A DNA stretch of 64,000 bases from Galbula dea (taxonomy: Eukaryota; Chordata; Aves; Piciformes; Galbulidae). The stretch spans positions 682,001-746,000 of the forward strand of contig VWZX01010409.1 of NCBI GenBank assembly GCA_013399015.1, written 5' to 3'. A program made the position numbers and the translations under genes. The notes beneath the pieces are model-generated. The model was not told the DNA's origin. It was given only the letters and a program-made list of their open reading frames with translations, and did not search any database. The first letter of the stretch is position 1; every line of letters starts with the position of its first letter. Shown here in pieces: positions 12,205 to 26,595 of the stretch.

Positions 12205-12357
12205 ATTTTTGGGAGGAGAGGGGAAGAGAGTGAGAAAGAAAGAAGGGGGGGGGGAGGGGGAGAAAAGAGGAGAGGAGGAAAGAAAAGAGGGGAGAGATTA
12301 ATAAGTTTGGAAAGAGAGAGTGTGAGAAAAGAGAAAGAAAGAGAGAGATATTAATAA
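12205..12357. repeat. Polypurine/polypyrimidine tract before exon 6
   Basis: About 150 bases of nearly pure purine on the plus strand, such as GGGGAAGAGAGTGAGAAAGA, a run of G10, and GAGA repeats. It is interrupted twice by a similar TTAATAAGT segment. On the DOCK3 sense strand it is C/U-rich and ends just before the exon 6 acceptor at 12193. Confidence 0.95.
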
Positions 12358-12559
12358 GTCACCAAATTTTCATTTAATTACCCTAGAGGAACATTAATCC
12401 AGTTCGTACAAGCTTTAAGATATTACATCAAAAAGTAGTGTTGACTGGTGCTATTTAAACTGATTAGCTTTTTATTTCTAAACTCAAGGCTCAACCTACT
12501 CAGGGGTCCATTTTCTGAAGGTGCCTAATGCTACAGATTAGAGGATTTGTGATGTGCAG

Positions 12560-13150
12560 CAGGGATCACTTATTCCAATCACACAACAAATTCAAAGTCA
12601 CCTCACCTCTTCCCAGGCCCAACTCCTCTCCTTCATTCTCGACCCCGCCACCATTCCTTCCCCACCAGCAGGGAAGGGTGGGGGTCAGTCCATAGCAGCT
12701 CCTCTCTGCTGCTGCTCCTTTCTCCTCACACCTATCCCCAGATCCAGCATAGGTCTGCCCATGGGCTGCAATCCTCCAGGACAGACCTGCTCCGCTGCAG
12801 TGTGGATACCCGTTCCCCGCCTCCTGCTCCGCCCCTCAGGGGCCCCGGGCCTGTTTCCCGCTCTTTTTTTCCCGCCTCTTCCTCACTGCCTGTCTGGTGA
12901 CCCTTTGCCTCTCCCAGAGCCACCCCCAGCTTTGCTAAGGGCTCAGCTGTGCCCTGCCGCAGGTCTCCTTCCCACAGCGACATCCCACTGCCAACACCTA
13001 GGCACAGCACCTGGCACGGGTGTCTGGGGTTTGAACAGGCATCACACCAAAGAAACCTGCACTCACTTCAACACAAAGCTGTGTCCCACCTCAGAGCAAC
13101 AGCACGAACTCCCTGTTTCATGCCTATGGTGGCTTCAGAATACTGAGGCT
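12560..13150 (+). repeat. GC-rich avian interspersed repeat (class uncertain)
   Basis: This is the only strongly GC-rich block in the window. Landmarks CATAGCAGCTCCTCTCTGCT, GCCCATGGGCTGCAATCCTC and AGGACAGACCTGCTCC match an interspersed sequence I remember from many bird genomes; I do not know its family name with certainty. The part up to about 12810 matches best; the rest is assigned by composition and continuity. A 205-codon open frame at 12554-13171 is open because of its composition and encodes nothing recognisable. Confidence 0.5.
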
Positions 13151-16100
13151 GCCTTTGTCATTCTTCTCTAAATAAATACCATAGAATTCAAAAATACATA
13201 AAAGATTGGTATATTATGGAAGATGACCTACTTACAGTCATTTTGTTACCATGACTTCATTTAACATTTTTGTGTAGAAGTCAGGATTTTACCTCTCTCA
13301 AGAGCAGTCCCTTAAGACATTTCCCACACAATTGCCTTAGGCTAATGAGGGAGAGGAGCACAACTTTTTTTTTTTCCTTATAAAAGCTTTTCCCAGGCTC
13401 CTTGTTATGGACTTCGGGTATCTAAAGCCTGCAAGCATCATCAGCATGTGAAAGGGAACAATAAACAAGAAACAAAACAAGCCCCATGCCTTTCTTTCAG
13501 TTTTGTCTGGATTTTTAAACTAAGCCAATTATTTTATAGTAAAGCTCTGCTAGACTTTTTAGATTTGTACAATATTTATAGTTTAATCTTACCCAAAAAT
13601 CTCTAACATTACCACCATGCAAACCTGAAACACTACCTACCAAATTGGACAGTATTCATCAAGTGTCTGTTGATGAATAAAGGTCAGACTTTACAGGTCC
13701 ACACAAGGGTGTCTCAGGAATAGGGAAAGGAACTAAAGTACAGCTTGTGTTGGATACGTGGACAGAAAGCAGGAATCAAGACTGGCACCCACAGAAAAGC
13801 AAAGCAATTTGAAAACACAATTAATACTTGCACGTATTCTTCAGTTCTACCTGTGTGCCTACTAGACATCTGGTTCTGTTTTATTATAGAACTAAAATGG
13901 ACCTTAATAACAGTTAAAAAATACAGAAAACAAATGGGGAAAAGTAAAATCAAGCAAGAATAAATATATGTAAATTACAACTTCTCCCAATTAAAACTAC
14001 AAAGTACATTTACAAAAGGGTTGTGGTACCACCCTGGAGTCTTCACAAGAGCCTGGTCTCAACCTCACGCTTCTCCAACAGCACACCACTAAACATCCAA
14101 CCAACATTAGTCTTTGGAACAGGTAACAGACTGATAAAGGAGGACACCCCAGTTTTGGTTTACTTCCATTCTTCTCTCCTGAGTTTCTCTGTTTATGAGC
14201 TCTCCATTTATTAGAAAGGATGCATTAACACGAATCATATTTATTCTCTCATATGAATATTCATAGCTTTTAGCTTCAAACAGAAATTAATTTTTCCAAT
14301 AAAAATCTGTTTTAAATTGAGTTTCCACTGCACTCACAGAGGGCATTTCAATTTACAGTATTAGAGTAAATTAGTCACAGAAAACTAAATTCTTCAGACT
14401 CTTGCCAACAAAAATGTGTAAAATAGCTAAAAATACTGACAAATGACAAAGGGAAAACTTAAACCATAAAAAGAAAGATGAAACATCAATAAAGAAAGCA
14501 AAAGCAGAGGGGAAAAAAAAGCCTTTACAAGATAAGTAGAGACGCTGCTGCAAGCTTTTCCTTTATATTAGATGAAATGACATATCTGAATCACCATACA
14601 TCATACTTAAGTACTACAGTAACTTTTTCTGGATATACTATGTCCATATGCTTCTTCCAAATAGTGAAATCCTTGAGCTAAGAGCTAAAAGATACATTTT
14701 ATTTACATCAGTAAACTCAAGAAATGGTTTCTTGCACTCTTGGCAACAATCCACCTAGAAACCACAAGAATTCTGTTTTTTCCTGACATGGAAAAAAAAT
14801 AAATTCAGAAAATAATGAAACCTGTGATATGAAGTCTTAAGCTATACAGAAGCTTCATCCATCTATGCAAGCTCTTTTCACCACTCCTTATTCCCACTCC
14901 TTCTCTGAAATGTACTAGATATTTCACTGGTGCAGAACTTCCACTAAGCTCAACCTTTACTTCAGAACATTATACCTGCATTACCAGAAACTCTGTACAG
15001 CAAGCAACACTTGGATTGCCTCCAAGTTAATTCCAGAACTTCTTTGGATTGATTGCACATTTCTACCAAAAATATTTGTTTAAAACATGATTACATTTAA
15101 ATCCTTTGTGGGAAACAAAACAGTTATTTCATCTGCTCCAAAATCAAAACAGTGTATTTAAACCAAAGCTATCTACCAACAAGTCCAAAACCTGAGTGAC
15201 AGGTTTTATCTGTTGCAAACCAAATGCATACCCTACAGCTTTTCACAGCTCTGGGCATCATACCCAGAGGAACCCAGGTAACATTACAACAACAGCAACA
15301 TTTAAGGTAATAACACAGAAGAGGATGACTCCTCATGATGTTATCAAAGCTATTCACTCTTGAAAAGAGCTGCTTGCTTTCCTTAGATCTCCATTTCTGA
15401 CTATGAAGGACAGTCAGTAATATTTAACTTGTCATCACAATGCTCTGTATAACCCATCTGACATTCAGAACTCTCCACAGAATATTGTGAAGAAAAGGAT
15501 TCTGAAGTGTTATTTCCACACTATTGTTTTGCTTCAAGAAGAGGAGTTTTTTCCTATTTATTCCTATCACCTCACAGACATTAAATGTCTAACAAAGAAG
15601 CAATTCAGAACCTATTTTTATTGACAGTAATGCACTAAGGGACCAAAAAAATAATATTTCATATTTTTCTATTTCTTTATAGACAACTTTTCCACTTTAA
15701 AAATCAATTATACCAGTTATCTCCATTCACTAGCAGCCAAGTTGTGCATCTTGACTCATGTCTTTATGTATAACTTCAGACACCTGAGGTTGTTGAACAC
15801 AGCAACTTGGGACAAGTAACAGACAATAACATTTAAGCCTTGCAGAAACAATTTTAAACAAATCTGACACAGCTTTGGTGTCTGACTTCATGCTATTAGT
15901 ATTCATATGCTTTTGTTACTTTTTGGCTTTGTATCATCACCATCATCAAGAAGTGCAACTTGGCCAGAACGAGTCAGGTATCCTGGGTGTAAATTAGTAG
16001 TGTTCAGCTTTTTTCATCAATGGAAAAATAGGATGCAGAGGGAGAACTGATTATCTTGATCCACAGCAAGTGTATGTCTTTTTCCTCTAGAAGTTCTGGT

Positions 16101-18291
16101 CCCATAAAACTTGGAATATTGGTAGGCCTGGCTAAAAGAGGCAAGCTTTCAACCCCCTGCTGCCAGCTCTGTTACAGTAGCTCAAAGAACTTCCTGCTGG
16201 AACCACTGTCTCCAAGAGGCAGCAGAAGTCCCTGACCCTCTGCTGAATCAGGAAAGGGAAAACTGTACAGCCTCCACCTGAGAAAGAGAGAAATCTGGAG
16301 GGTTTGAGGAAGACACTGCATTCAATACTAACTGCCAGTATCTACCTGTCAGAGAGGTAATAAATGAAACCATTTTGCTCCGAAAGAAACTGAAGCAGTA
16401 CTGAACACATGTGGAAGCCTCTACCTTTCATACTTCTAGTAGGCTTTTAACTACTATTGAAATGCAAAAGAACTTATAACATTCAGAGAAGAACTTCCTA
16501 GCCATGACTAAATGGCTATATTCTTTTGCAAACACAGTAAATCCCTCCCCATAAATCAGTATTTTAAGGTCATTTCCTGCATGACAAATTATTACATCTT
16601 GCATCAGTTTAAAAAGAGTTGAATACTTTAGTTTCCATTCTGAATAAACATGATGATATCATTATTAGGTGTATTAATAATTAACAACCACACTAATTAA
16701 TAAAAGTAAAGCTTTCTAAATCACACCTTACATGATAAATATCTATCTAGAAATTCAAACTGATTACAGTACATAACAAGTGCTGTCAGATAAATGTTTT
16801 CCCCTTAGCAGTGCCTTACACTGGTGTGCTGTATTCTAGAGTTGAAGAATATTTTCTCCCCAAAGCATTTCCATTGCATTTGAGCTGAACATCTGCTCTT
16901 TCACTGCTATTTACATGCTTAACAGGAAACTTCACACCCAGTGGAGTTCAAGTGTATAACCTGGTATCTTCATCCTTTTTCCAGCTTCTCTCATATAGTG
17001 TCACACAGGACACTAAACTAATTTTCTCATTCACAAATGTGGAGAGGTCTAGAAGTAGAACTACTGCTTTGGACTTGACAAACACAGCAGTAACAGAAAA
17101 CAATTCAAAAGAAGCCACAGAATCTGTAGAATTGAGTTAATATGTGCAATCTTAAATGTCTCTAACAATTCTGTCTCTTTTAGGGTGTTCATGCAGTTCA
17201 TTATGCTAAAGAAGATTTCACCCAAAGCCAGGTTTCAAAGTTGTATTAGAAGCACCCAAAATATTAAGGAAAAAAACCCACAAAATCACAAGCAAAACAC
17301 ACACTGTTATCCAAATAAAATACAGAACACAGACCATTATCTCCTGACCAGTATGATTAGTGCATTTTGTAATTAATGATCCTGGGCATGATGCCACCAT
17401 TTGTCCTGCAACATTTCTGTGAATCCCTAAAGGAAATGGCTGAATGGATTCCAACAGTTTTTCAACTCCACAATTCTCAGGGAAATTAAAAACCAAAACC
17501 AATTTCAATATTGTTCAAATGCAAAAACATTTCAGATATGCTTCTCACAGAGAGGTTCCAGAACATGTAAATTCCTCCAAGAGAAACAAAAATGCAACCT
17601 CAGAGGAAGAGTTCTAAGTAAAAAAAAAAGCATATTGGTTTCTTATGCCTAACCTGTGACAGCATCTGTCATTTTGTTTACAATTTTAGTCACAAAAAAT
17701 CTGTTTCAGAGTCAGCAAGCAACACAAAAATTCTGGTTTTATTGCATAATATCTGTAAACAACTACTTAGTAATATCATTAACAACATTTACTGTAATTC
17801 TCACAGTATTCAGCATCATTTCCTTAAGATACCACAAAAAATGAAAAATTACATAACTAATTCCAAAATCCCACTTGATGTTCTTCAAATCTGGACTTTA
17901 TATTAGAAGGATCGTGCTGTTTAGATAGAGACTAATAGGAAGTAAAAGTTTACATCCACATTTTACCTGTGGCATTTATTCTTGTGCAGTTCAAGGCAGT
18001 GTAGGCAATACAACATATCTTTTTATAGGCTGGATGGACTGAACCCACCAGATTTACCTGATAAATTAAAAGCCAAGTTGAGCTGAGCTCTAGAAGAGTT
18101 ATGTTTCTGTCAGGGAAGGACAACTGAACCAACACTACTGATAAAATCATATCTGCTTTACACACATTAGAAACATTCATCCTGATCCCTTTTTCAAGAA
18201 GAGGGGTGTGAAAAGATCAAGATGAAAAAAGAAACCCTTTCCCTGAACTAGTAGACAGTTCTAATACTGAATCTTAATTGAAGCAGCTTCC

Positions 18292-18308
18292 AAAAAAAAA
18301 AAAAAAAT
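18292..18308. repeat. Poly-A run
   Basis: About 16 consecutive As in intron 5, with no retrogene or other insertion recognisable next to it. Confidence 0.9.
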
Positions 18309-20739
18309 CAGAGACCACTGTCCAGCAGACAAAAACACCTCCCAGAGGAAAACTAGAGCCCATTTACCTAGCAATGGAAATAGAGAATTGACCCATTTCT
18401 CCTACTTCACACCAAGGGTTAGCAGAACCCCAATCCATCCTGGAAGTCTGAGTTTTGTCTCTATAAATAATTAGAGAAAATAACTTTTTTTTTCCTAAAA
18501 TGAAGACCAGGAGGAAGCAAAACTATGTACATTCTACTTTTAATAGCAGGATGGGTTTTGGAAGGTAAGCAAATCACCCACATTCATCTTTTAACTTAAA
18601 AAGATCTTCAGAGTTCCCAATTTTCTGTTTGTGTTCTGCATTATAATGCTTTTTTTTTTTCCTTCAAACACCAGATATGAAACATAAAATTGTGAGAAAA
18701 TGAAAATCAAAATTCCATTACACAGGAGTGTAACTCCTTACTGAGAGCAACAATTATGTATGGTTCTTTGAGCTATTCCAATCTATGCAAACTTGTACTG
18801 CTGTATCAACATTTTCAACAGTAATGCTCATTTGTGTCTCAGACATATCACATGCCTCCCCCTACTATGACAGAAAAGGAAAATGAATGCAGGAGCCACA
18901 GCTCTTATTTATGCAAGCCATCTCTGGTACTCCTACTTTGGAACACAACAGAAGGAGAAATAAAGGGCAGGCCATGGGATCCACACACTCAGAACAACAA
19001 CTGTTACTATTGAGTCAATAACTGTCCTTGCTTACATGATCAAGTTCAGATTTTAATGATTACACACAAGGAACAGAATCTTCCCTAAAGAGAAGGCTCC
19101 AAAGAGTATCAGTTGGGTAGTACCATTTGACTGGAGCCTCTACCTCAGCTGCCAGGTCAAGGACACAAAGCTAGAAAAAAACAGAAGCTGTTTTATTTGG
19201 CAACTCTGCTGATGCCCACATCTCTGAACCATGCAGGCAGTGTGGGCTGTGCCTGGCTGCAGACTGTCTCTATGGTTTAGGGAAGATGCCTCCAGACAGC
19301 TAGAGCAAATGGAAATGCACTGCATGATCAACCCAGATACTCTGTGACAAGTTGGTTTGGGTTTCAGAACAGGCAGAAATACTGTTAAGAGTCTGATCCA
19401 TCAAAGCAAGCCTTATATAAACAAGTCATTTCTTCTGTCTTGACAGTAAAGGCAGCACCACATATGGCCTCAGGAGGAATACTGGTAAAATAATAACTGA
19501 TTCAAATGCAAGCTAAAGATAAGCTCCTTCACCCTATGAAAGAATGTGTGAAGCAGACTAGCTGTAAGCCCTGGCACCAAGCTGATAGCCACCCCATAAT
19601 ACAGCAGGACTAAAAACATTCATTACAATTCAGTAGTTAAACAAAAAGAAAAAAAATGCAGCAAATAGGATAGAAATCCTAAATAAAGCCTATTTTCAAA
19701 TATCTGGTTTTACCTGTGTAAAACTCTCAGGGTTTCAGTAAATACAAAATTGAAATAGTTAAAAGATGAGAGGCAGATCTGCAAATGAAAAGCTAAGAGA
19801 AAACAGGTACAACTCCCAGGATAAAGAATTAATTCAGATATGGCAATAACACTGCAAATATTTGTAATGGACCTGAGGCTGGCAGCTGTTAAAACTGCAG
19901 ATTTTAAACAAAGATCCCAGTAACATCAGAATAAACCCACGTTCTTCCACTTAGGGCATCTCTTTATTATAGAGACCAAATATCAAAGCACTCCTGTTAG
20001 TGTGGAATATTGAGATTTTTTTCACCTGTTTTAAATAGGGTCACCTTCTGAGATAGAAGTTAGGTGTTTTCAGTAGTGCTCAAAATGTAAGAGCATGCTC
20101 CACAGACAAGAGCCAAAAGGAAAGGAAGAAAAATACACAGGCTAACACTCAGCTTAGGTATAATGGTTAAAAACTCCAGTTCATAAATAACAATTGAGCA
20201 TGATGTCAGCATTATTTCTTGACTGAAACACAGCACATCTGGCAATGCAGTACCCTCAAGTACACTCTGATTCTCAACTGCCAAATCAGTACAGTCTCAA
20301 AAGAGAAAGAACTAGCTATTGACTCACCCTTACACAGCATCTGAATGATTTCTGGTCATCTCCTACACAAAGATCTCCAAAATATCTGCTGTTCTCTACA
20401 GTGTTTGAAATGTAAGGAAGGTAAAAAAAGTACTGAATGTCAATCTTTTCCACAGTTCATATATAAATAGCTGAAAAGTGTGTCCCTGCCAAGTAGATAA
20501 GTCATCAAAAAACCACAAAGAATATGTTTAAAGGGGTGCAAGATCTGGCACACATCTCTGAAAGGCATCACTGGAGAAAGACTCCTAAAAACCTATTACA
20601 TTTTTGCACACAATTCTCTTGCCTGAAAGAACATAAAAGACATCAGTGCAGTATATCCATGTCTTAGCTTCTTTTTTTTTTACTTTTAGCAATGCTGTTT
20701 TTCAACACAGCTGGTCCTGACTAAACAGATTTAAAGATT

Positions 20740-21190
20740 CATCAATTCCAACACCATAAAGGATTATTGTGATTATCTAGTCTGACTTCCTGCAGGGCAC
20801 AAGCCATAGAAACTCGCTCACAGATTGCTGCAACATACTTCCTCTAAGATAATGTGGCAACAGATCATTGAAAACACAATCCAGTCTTGTTTTAAAGATA
20901 TCAGTAACAAAGAAACAACTGCTTTCCATGATTAATTTATTGTTAATTGCCCCAATTATTCAAAAGTGGCTTCATTTCTATTCTGAATTTACATGGATTT
21001 GGTTGGTAAATACTGGACTTTGTTGTATTTTTTTGACAGAGCTGACAGATTGAGGCAGATTTTTGATGGATCACCTCAATTAGCAATCACCTACCTGAAA
21101 AATCTTCCTCCATGTACCTATTTATAAGTCATAAACAGGCTGACTCCTCACTGAACTTTTGCTGTTTGTCTGAATAAATGTTCAAAGTAA
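20740..21190 (-). mobile_element. Ancient CR1/L3-like fragment
   Basis: Plus-strand text such as TTATCTAGTCTGACTTCCTG, then AATCCAGTCTTGTTTTAAAG, then a TTCTATTCTGAATTT block, follows the order of an old amniote CR1 family as I recall it, in reverse orientation. Many indels suggest great age. The right boundary is approximate. Confidence 0.65.
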
Positions 21191-21663
21191 TTTCTTCACT
21201 CTACTGTGTACTTGTCAGGCTTCTGCCAGAACATTATTCTCACTTTTACATATTTACCTCTCTAGACCTAACTTTTTAGCTATTACTGAGAAGGTGTGGA
21301 TAAACAGACAATTTTTTAAGCAATAATGAGAATATTCAGGAGACATGATGTACTCTAAAGACTGAGTTTGACTGTTTGGCTGTTTAGTCTACAAACAACA
21401 AGAATTAGGAAAACATTTTAAATCAGGAAGTTGCAGGAAAGAGGAATCTCTTCTCCTTGTCCATGGCAAGTAGAGTAAGAATTAACAAGCAGTAAGGAAG
21501 ACTGAGCTTAGGCTTCAGAAAAATGTCTTTAACAGTATGGGACAAAAAGCACTCAGCTTTTTGAGAGGCTGCAAATTAGTCATTGTTGCAGATTTATTTT
21601 TCTTAGACAAGCAAGACAAGCACACTCTGGAAATGCCATAGGTCAAAATTAACTTGCCTTAAA

Positions 21664-21728
21664 GGAGTTAGGTGGACTAGGTGACCTTCAGATCCCTTCT
21701 AGGCCCTCTCCTCCCATTCTAGATTCTC
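21664..21728 (+). mobile_element. CR1 3'-tail remnant
   Basis: A short stretch with GGTGGACTAGGTGACCTTCA then a GATCCCTTCTAGGCC-like segment and CATTCTAGATTC, resembling the last 60 bases of CR1. It is short and diverged. Confidence 0.6.
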
Positions 21729-24669
21729 TCCCCTATCACTCCTTGACTTGTAAGAATTAAGTATTGCAAGTCAGCTCTGAATCTTTCTAGCTTTCCCACT
21801 CCAATTCTGAAGTGGACACTGCACAATCAGTAGCAATTGCCCAACAATCACCTCATTCATTCTACACAGAGAAATCTCCAATTACTCTCTTCCATTGCCC
21901 CCCTGCCTATAAAGGCAAGACTTCTTATCTTTTTAGCTGTCACAATCAAGAAAGAGGCAGATGCTCCATTGGTTAGCCATATTAATGTTTCATCATGTTA
22001 AGTGTCATTGCACCCCAGGACACAAACACCATCTGTAGGTCCTTTCTATATTTGGATGTACTGGAATAGATGCTGTTTAAATGAGCCAAGTATCTGACAG
22101 AAACCACACAATTCCTGAACTAATCATTATTTAACTTACTACTTCTGCAGCATCAGCAAATTTTATGAGACTGCACCAATTCTTTCTGATTCCTAGTATG
22201 AGAATAGTGAATAAGAAAAAGGCAAGTTATTTAACCTGATGCCATTAGGTTCAACAGAAATAAAAACAGCCCAACTATTTTATTTCTAGAATACTGTGCT
22301 GGTAATGAAATCATTGTTAAACAGAATAATCACATTTAGATGTGTTTCTAGTGTGGATTTACACAGGGACAGCCAACAGCATCACAGGGAGAGTTTACAT
22401 GCCTGAAATCATTGTCAGATCTGAGACAGAAAACTCAGCAGCTACTTCAGAATGACACCAAAATCCAACAACAAGCCTAAGTGGCTTGTTAAAATCATCC
22501 TCTTGATTCTAAACTTGTCAGTGGTGCTGTTAGTTCTCCTAAAATAAACTCCCATTGTGTTTGCATTCTGTGACACAAGAGCCAGACAAAAACTGACAGA
22601 AAATGGATCTTTGGTTTGTATCTTCTTAGCACTGGATAGGTCTGATCTGCCTGAGGCTGATCCGCCACACTGGACAGGTCTTCTGAGTGAGCAGGAGAAA
22701 GAGGACAGGGTTTGAAGCCTTCTGAAAAAAGCACATAGTGTTGAAGTAATATGCACCTCACTATTCAAAGTGACAGACTAAGGTTTTTCAATTATACTTT
22801 TGAAATATTAAAAATACACCATATGTATCTAAGGATCCAGCACATGGATCAGTAACTTTCAAGATCAAAAGTTTCTGTCAGCACATACACTGAAATGAAG
22901 ATAGCACTAGTATCTGTAACAATATCCTTACAGTTGTTTGGTTGCTACAAAAAACACACACAGTAGTTAGGATCTTGTTTTCTTCTTTCCTCTCTTCCAT
23001 TCTACCAAATGTTCCCTAATTAATGTTTTTACTTACAGTAATTCCATTAACTCTACCAACACCTTCAGGAAAATCTGCCATACATCTGCTCTTTACAGCT
23101 GCCTTTTCACTGGTAAACAGAGACAGGTTAAAAAGAAACCTGCTGCTGCTCTTTCCCAAAAAACAAGTTAACTTTCTTGTAGTATTATGAGCTACTATTC
23201 TATGCTACATTTTAGACATTCACCTAATCCTATCTGAGCAGGTTTCCAAGCATGTCCCTCTACTAAGAAAACAACAGGTCCATTTGATAGCATCAGTAAA
23301 ACCACTCACCATCACTAGATACCCACTAGGCAGAAATCTCATCTGCAGAGAAACTGCAGAAGGCAACTGGCCCTGTGCACTTCAAAGTAAACTTGAGCTA
23401 CTTAGGTCAAAACAAAAATTCTGAGACTAAAAATATTACTACTTTATTCCTTAAAAATGGTAACTCAGTGCCTTAGTATGTACTCTGCAGGATGGCTCAC
23501 ATTGCCAGGTCATCTATAGAACAAAAAGACTTCATTAACTATTACCTCAAGGTCTGAAGGGATCAAGAAAAATGACAGAGGAAGAGAGAGATGGATTCCA
23601 GAAATAAAATAACTGTCTTCTACCCTCTCCTGGCCTATCCTGACTAAAAAGAAAATATTAGATGCTAGCAGTAATAGAAGACATGGAAAAGTAATAGCAC
23701 TAGGATCACTGCTAGTACTTTAACTGTTGTATTAGAACTCTGACAACATGCATCTGTACACAATAAACTGAGCTTAAGCTAATGCATCAAGGATATCTGT
23801 AAGTATTATTCTTTAATCAAACAATGGCTTGCAGAAATATAGTAATTATAAAGCTGCAACTTTGATGAAGATCAATGCAACAGCTCTATCAAAAGGTATT
23901 AACCAGATTAAACAGAAGAGAAGCTCCAACTCCCCCACAGTCAGCTGCTGAGACACAGCACAGCAACGTGCAGCTCCTCAGACAGGGTGGCAGAGGGGCA
24001 CAGGGCAGGAGGGGACACAAAGGAGACAAACCACCTCTTTCAGCAGCAATGTCAGCTTACATCAGCATGAGGAGTCCAGAGGAGTATTAAGTAACAGCCT
24101 CCCCTTCCCTCTGAAAGGATGCAATCTCAGCTTCATTTCTGAACGCTTGCTCTTCACAGACTAGACAGCAAGCATTCACCAATCCCCCATCACCTCTAAG
24201 GACTTCACTGAAAGAATGAACTGAAAACTGCTCCATCAAGTGCAATTTCATTTGGATCAAACAGCTAACCTTCCAATGGCAGAGAACATAAAAGATAACA
24301 CTATTACCCCTGCTTGTAAGGGCCTTTGAATTCAGACTACTGTCATTTTATTGGAAAATAAAAAACTGCCAGTGAAGGACTTGGGACTCAGGATCTTCCA
24401 AATTTATGAAAAGTCTTTTCAGCTCAGGGACATTCCAAAATTCACACACAGCTCAGCAAAACACAGTGAAAAGGAGGAATGAATATAGTCATTTAGCTCT
24501 AGAAAGCCTTGTGACAAGTCACATGGATGCACTCTTACCTGCTGAGGATAAGACTTTGGGCAAAAGAGTGGACTTTAAATACTACTTTTAAAAAGCAATT
24601 AAATTTCTTTGGACCCAAAGCTATTACTTGCCCCCCTCACCCCTAGAACAGGGGATCCTAAATGTCACA

Positions 24670-24895
24670 GTATTATCTGAGCAGGAAGGGACCCAAAAGG
24701 GTTGAGTCCAGCTCTTAAACCCATGGAGGACACTCCAAGAACCACACCATGTGCCTGAGAGCATTAGCTAGACGCTTCTTAAACTCCATCAGGCATGAGA
24801 CCGCTTCCCTGGGGAGGCTGTTCCAGATCCCAACCACCCTCTGAGTGAAGAACCTTTTCCTAATCTCCAGCCTGAACCTCCCTTGACTCAACTTA
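24670..24895 (-). mobile_element. CR1 LINE 3' fragment
   Basis: Plus-strand text contains ACACCATGTGCCTGAGAGCA, a CTTCCCTGGGGAGGCTGTTC block, CACCCTCTGAGTGAAGAACC and CCAGCCTGAACCTCCCTTGA. This is the complement of the CR1 3' region, in the same orientation as DOCK3. The open frame over it (IRKRFFTQRVVGIWNSLPRE) is the usual CR1 shadow translation, not a gene. Confidence 0.92.
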
Positions 24896-26551
24896 CAGAA
24901 CCAATCTCCTGTCTCTCTGCATTTGCTTGCACAGCAGCCACAGAAGCCACTCCCAGCCATGTGCATGCCAGATGCAGTACTCGCCTGTTCATGTCCCTTG
25001 AGCATCTGCTGTGCCCTTGGGAACTATGAGCAGAACATGCATTTGTGTTGAGGGAAAACTAACTGGAGACCATATCAGCAGGAAGCCACTGATACAAAGA
25101 GGTAGACCAGTGGCTATTATCAGAAAATAATCTAGTCCTACACATGATTTATGTTTTCCATTATTGCAGCAGCAGCTTTTACAGTAATATGTATTGGATC
25201 TCAACACACTTGATCCTGAGTTGCTAGTGGCAGTGAGTACTGGTACTAAAAAGAAATGGGTATTTGTTCTTTACAAGCCATCAGGGTGTCCTAAATTCAT
25301 TTTTCTTTTGGAGTTAACTTTTCATAATATCTCACAGATTTGGGTTTTTTTTCCTCAAATGCAGTATGCTATTTTTAGGGGTAAATGCATTTTCATGACC
25401 TGAAGAAGGTCTTACTATACAGCACAGTGACAGAAGTGATAGCAGCTGAAGACTCTGAATTCAAACTTGGCAATCAGTAGTTTTTTTGTATTTAATCAAC
25501 ATTTATGATTAAAACCAAAGCTGTATCTATGAACAACCAGCTAGTACAAGACTCTGCTTCTAAATCAAAAATGAGACCAAAAACCAAGCCACCAAGAAAT
25601 TGACAGGAAGATGAACAAAAAAATCTGAAAAGCTAAGTTATAATTCTCTCCCAGTTTCTTTATTGCTGTTTATTTGCATTCCTTCTATATTAAGCAATCT
25701 TCATGTAGAAAACATAGCATGGTAACTTCTATTATACAACAAAAACTTCAAGAAACAAACTCAGAATTTCTGAAGGGAGACTGAAGTATAGAAGTGTCCA
25801 CTGATTGTGTCTTCTGTGTCACTACTTTGTGACATCTCCTGTAATACTGGCACAGAAGATGGGAGGTCAGAACCCTCTGCAGTGTATTTTCCTCATTTTA
25901 AGGGTGGCTCCCCCTCTTTCTGGAAGTGACATTTACTGTTCACTGCAGAATAGCTGAAATATATGAGGATGGAAGGAGGTTTACAGCCTCATTACCATAC
26001 ACCATATGGTAAGTGACCACAAAATTAAAGGTCTTATCATAACTCTTACAGAAACAGCAGACACCTGAGAACAGCAGCATTTCCTTGTTCTTGAATGCTT
26101 GCCTTTGCAACACTTCTTACACTTCTACAACAGTTTTTATTGGCCAATTATCTCTACAGTATATCCACAATCAGGTGGCTGGAAGTTGAAGAAAGAGGTC
26201 TTTAATAATCTTTCTGATAAATGCTTTAATTTCACCTTAATACCCTATGTAAAACTAAATATCTATCCATTTACCAGACTTACCACTGAGTTTTTAAATT
26301 AAGATGCATTTTTATTCCTGTTTATTTAGAAGGGCATCACAATCAACCATTATCTCCTCTCCAGCCAAATGCAACAATACAGAGAGTAATTTAATTTGGC
26401 AGGCCAAGTGCTGGCTGTCCACTGCTGCAGCTACAGAGCTCTCTGTTGCTCCAACCACAAGGTTTTCAGTATGCTTGTGCATATGTTAATTCCCATAACC
26501 CTGATTTTCTACCCCTCCCACCCATGAAACTTGCTGTTACTGACCCCCTTT

Positions 26552-26595
26552 ATATATAACATATATATATATATATTACAGTTATATAGATAGAT
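26552..26595. repeat. AT microsatellite
   Basis: A TATATA-rich run around ACATATATATATATATATTA followed by TAGATAGATA; a simple repeat in intron 5. Confidence 0.9.

Noticed and set aside
12554..13171. 205-codon plus-strand open frame
   Set aside because: It sits in the GC-rich repeat-like block where stop codons are rare. It has no recognisable domain, and overlapping frames on both strands are also open.
22442..22768. Overlapping 108- and 88-codon minus-strand open frames in intron 5
   Set aside because: No domain or family resemblance and no splice context in frame with DOCK3; two frames open at once points to chance.
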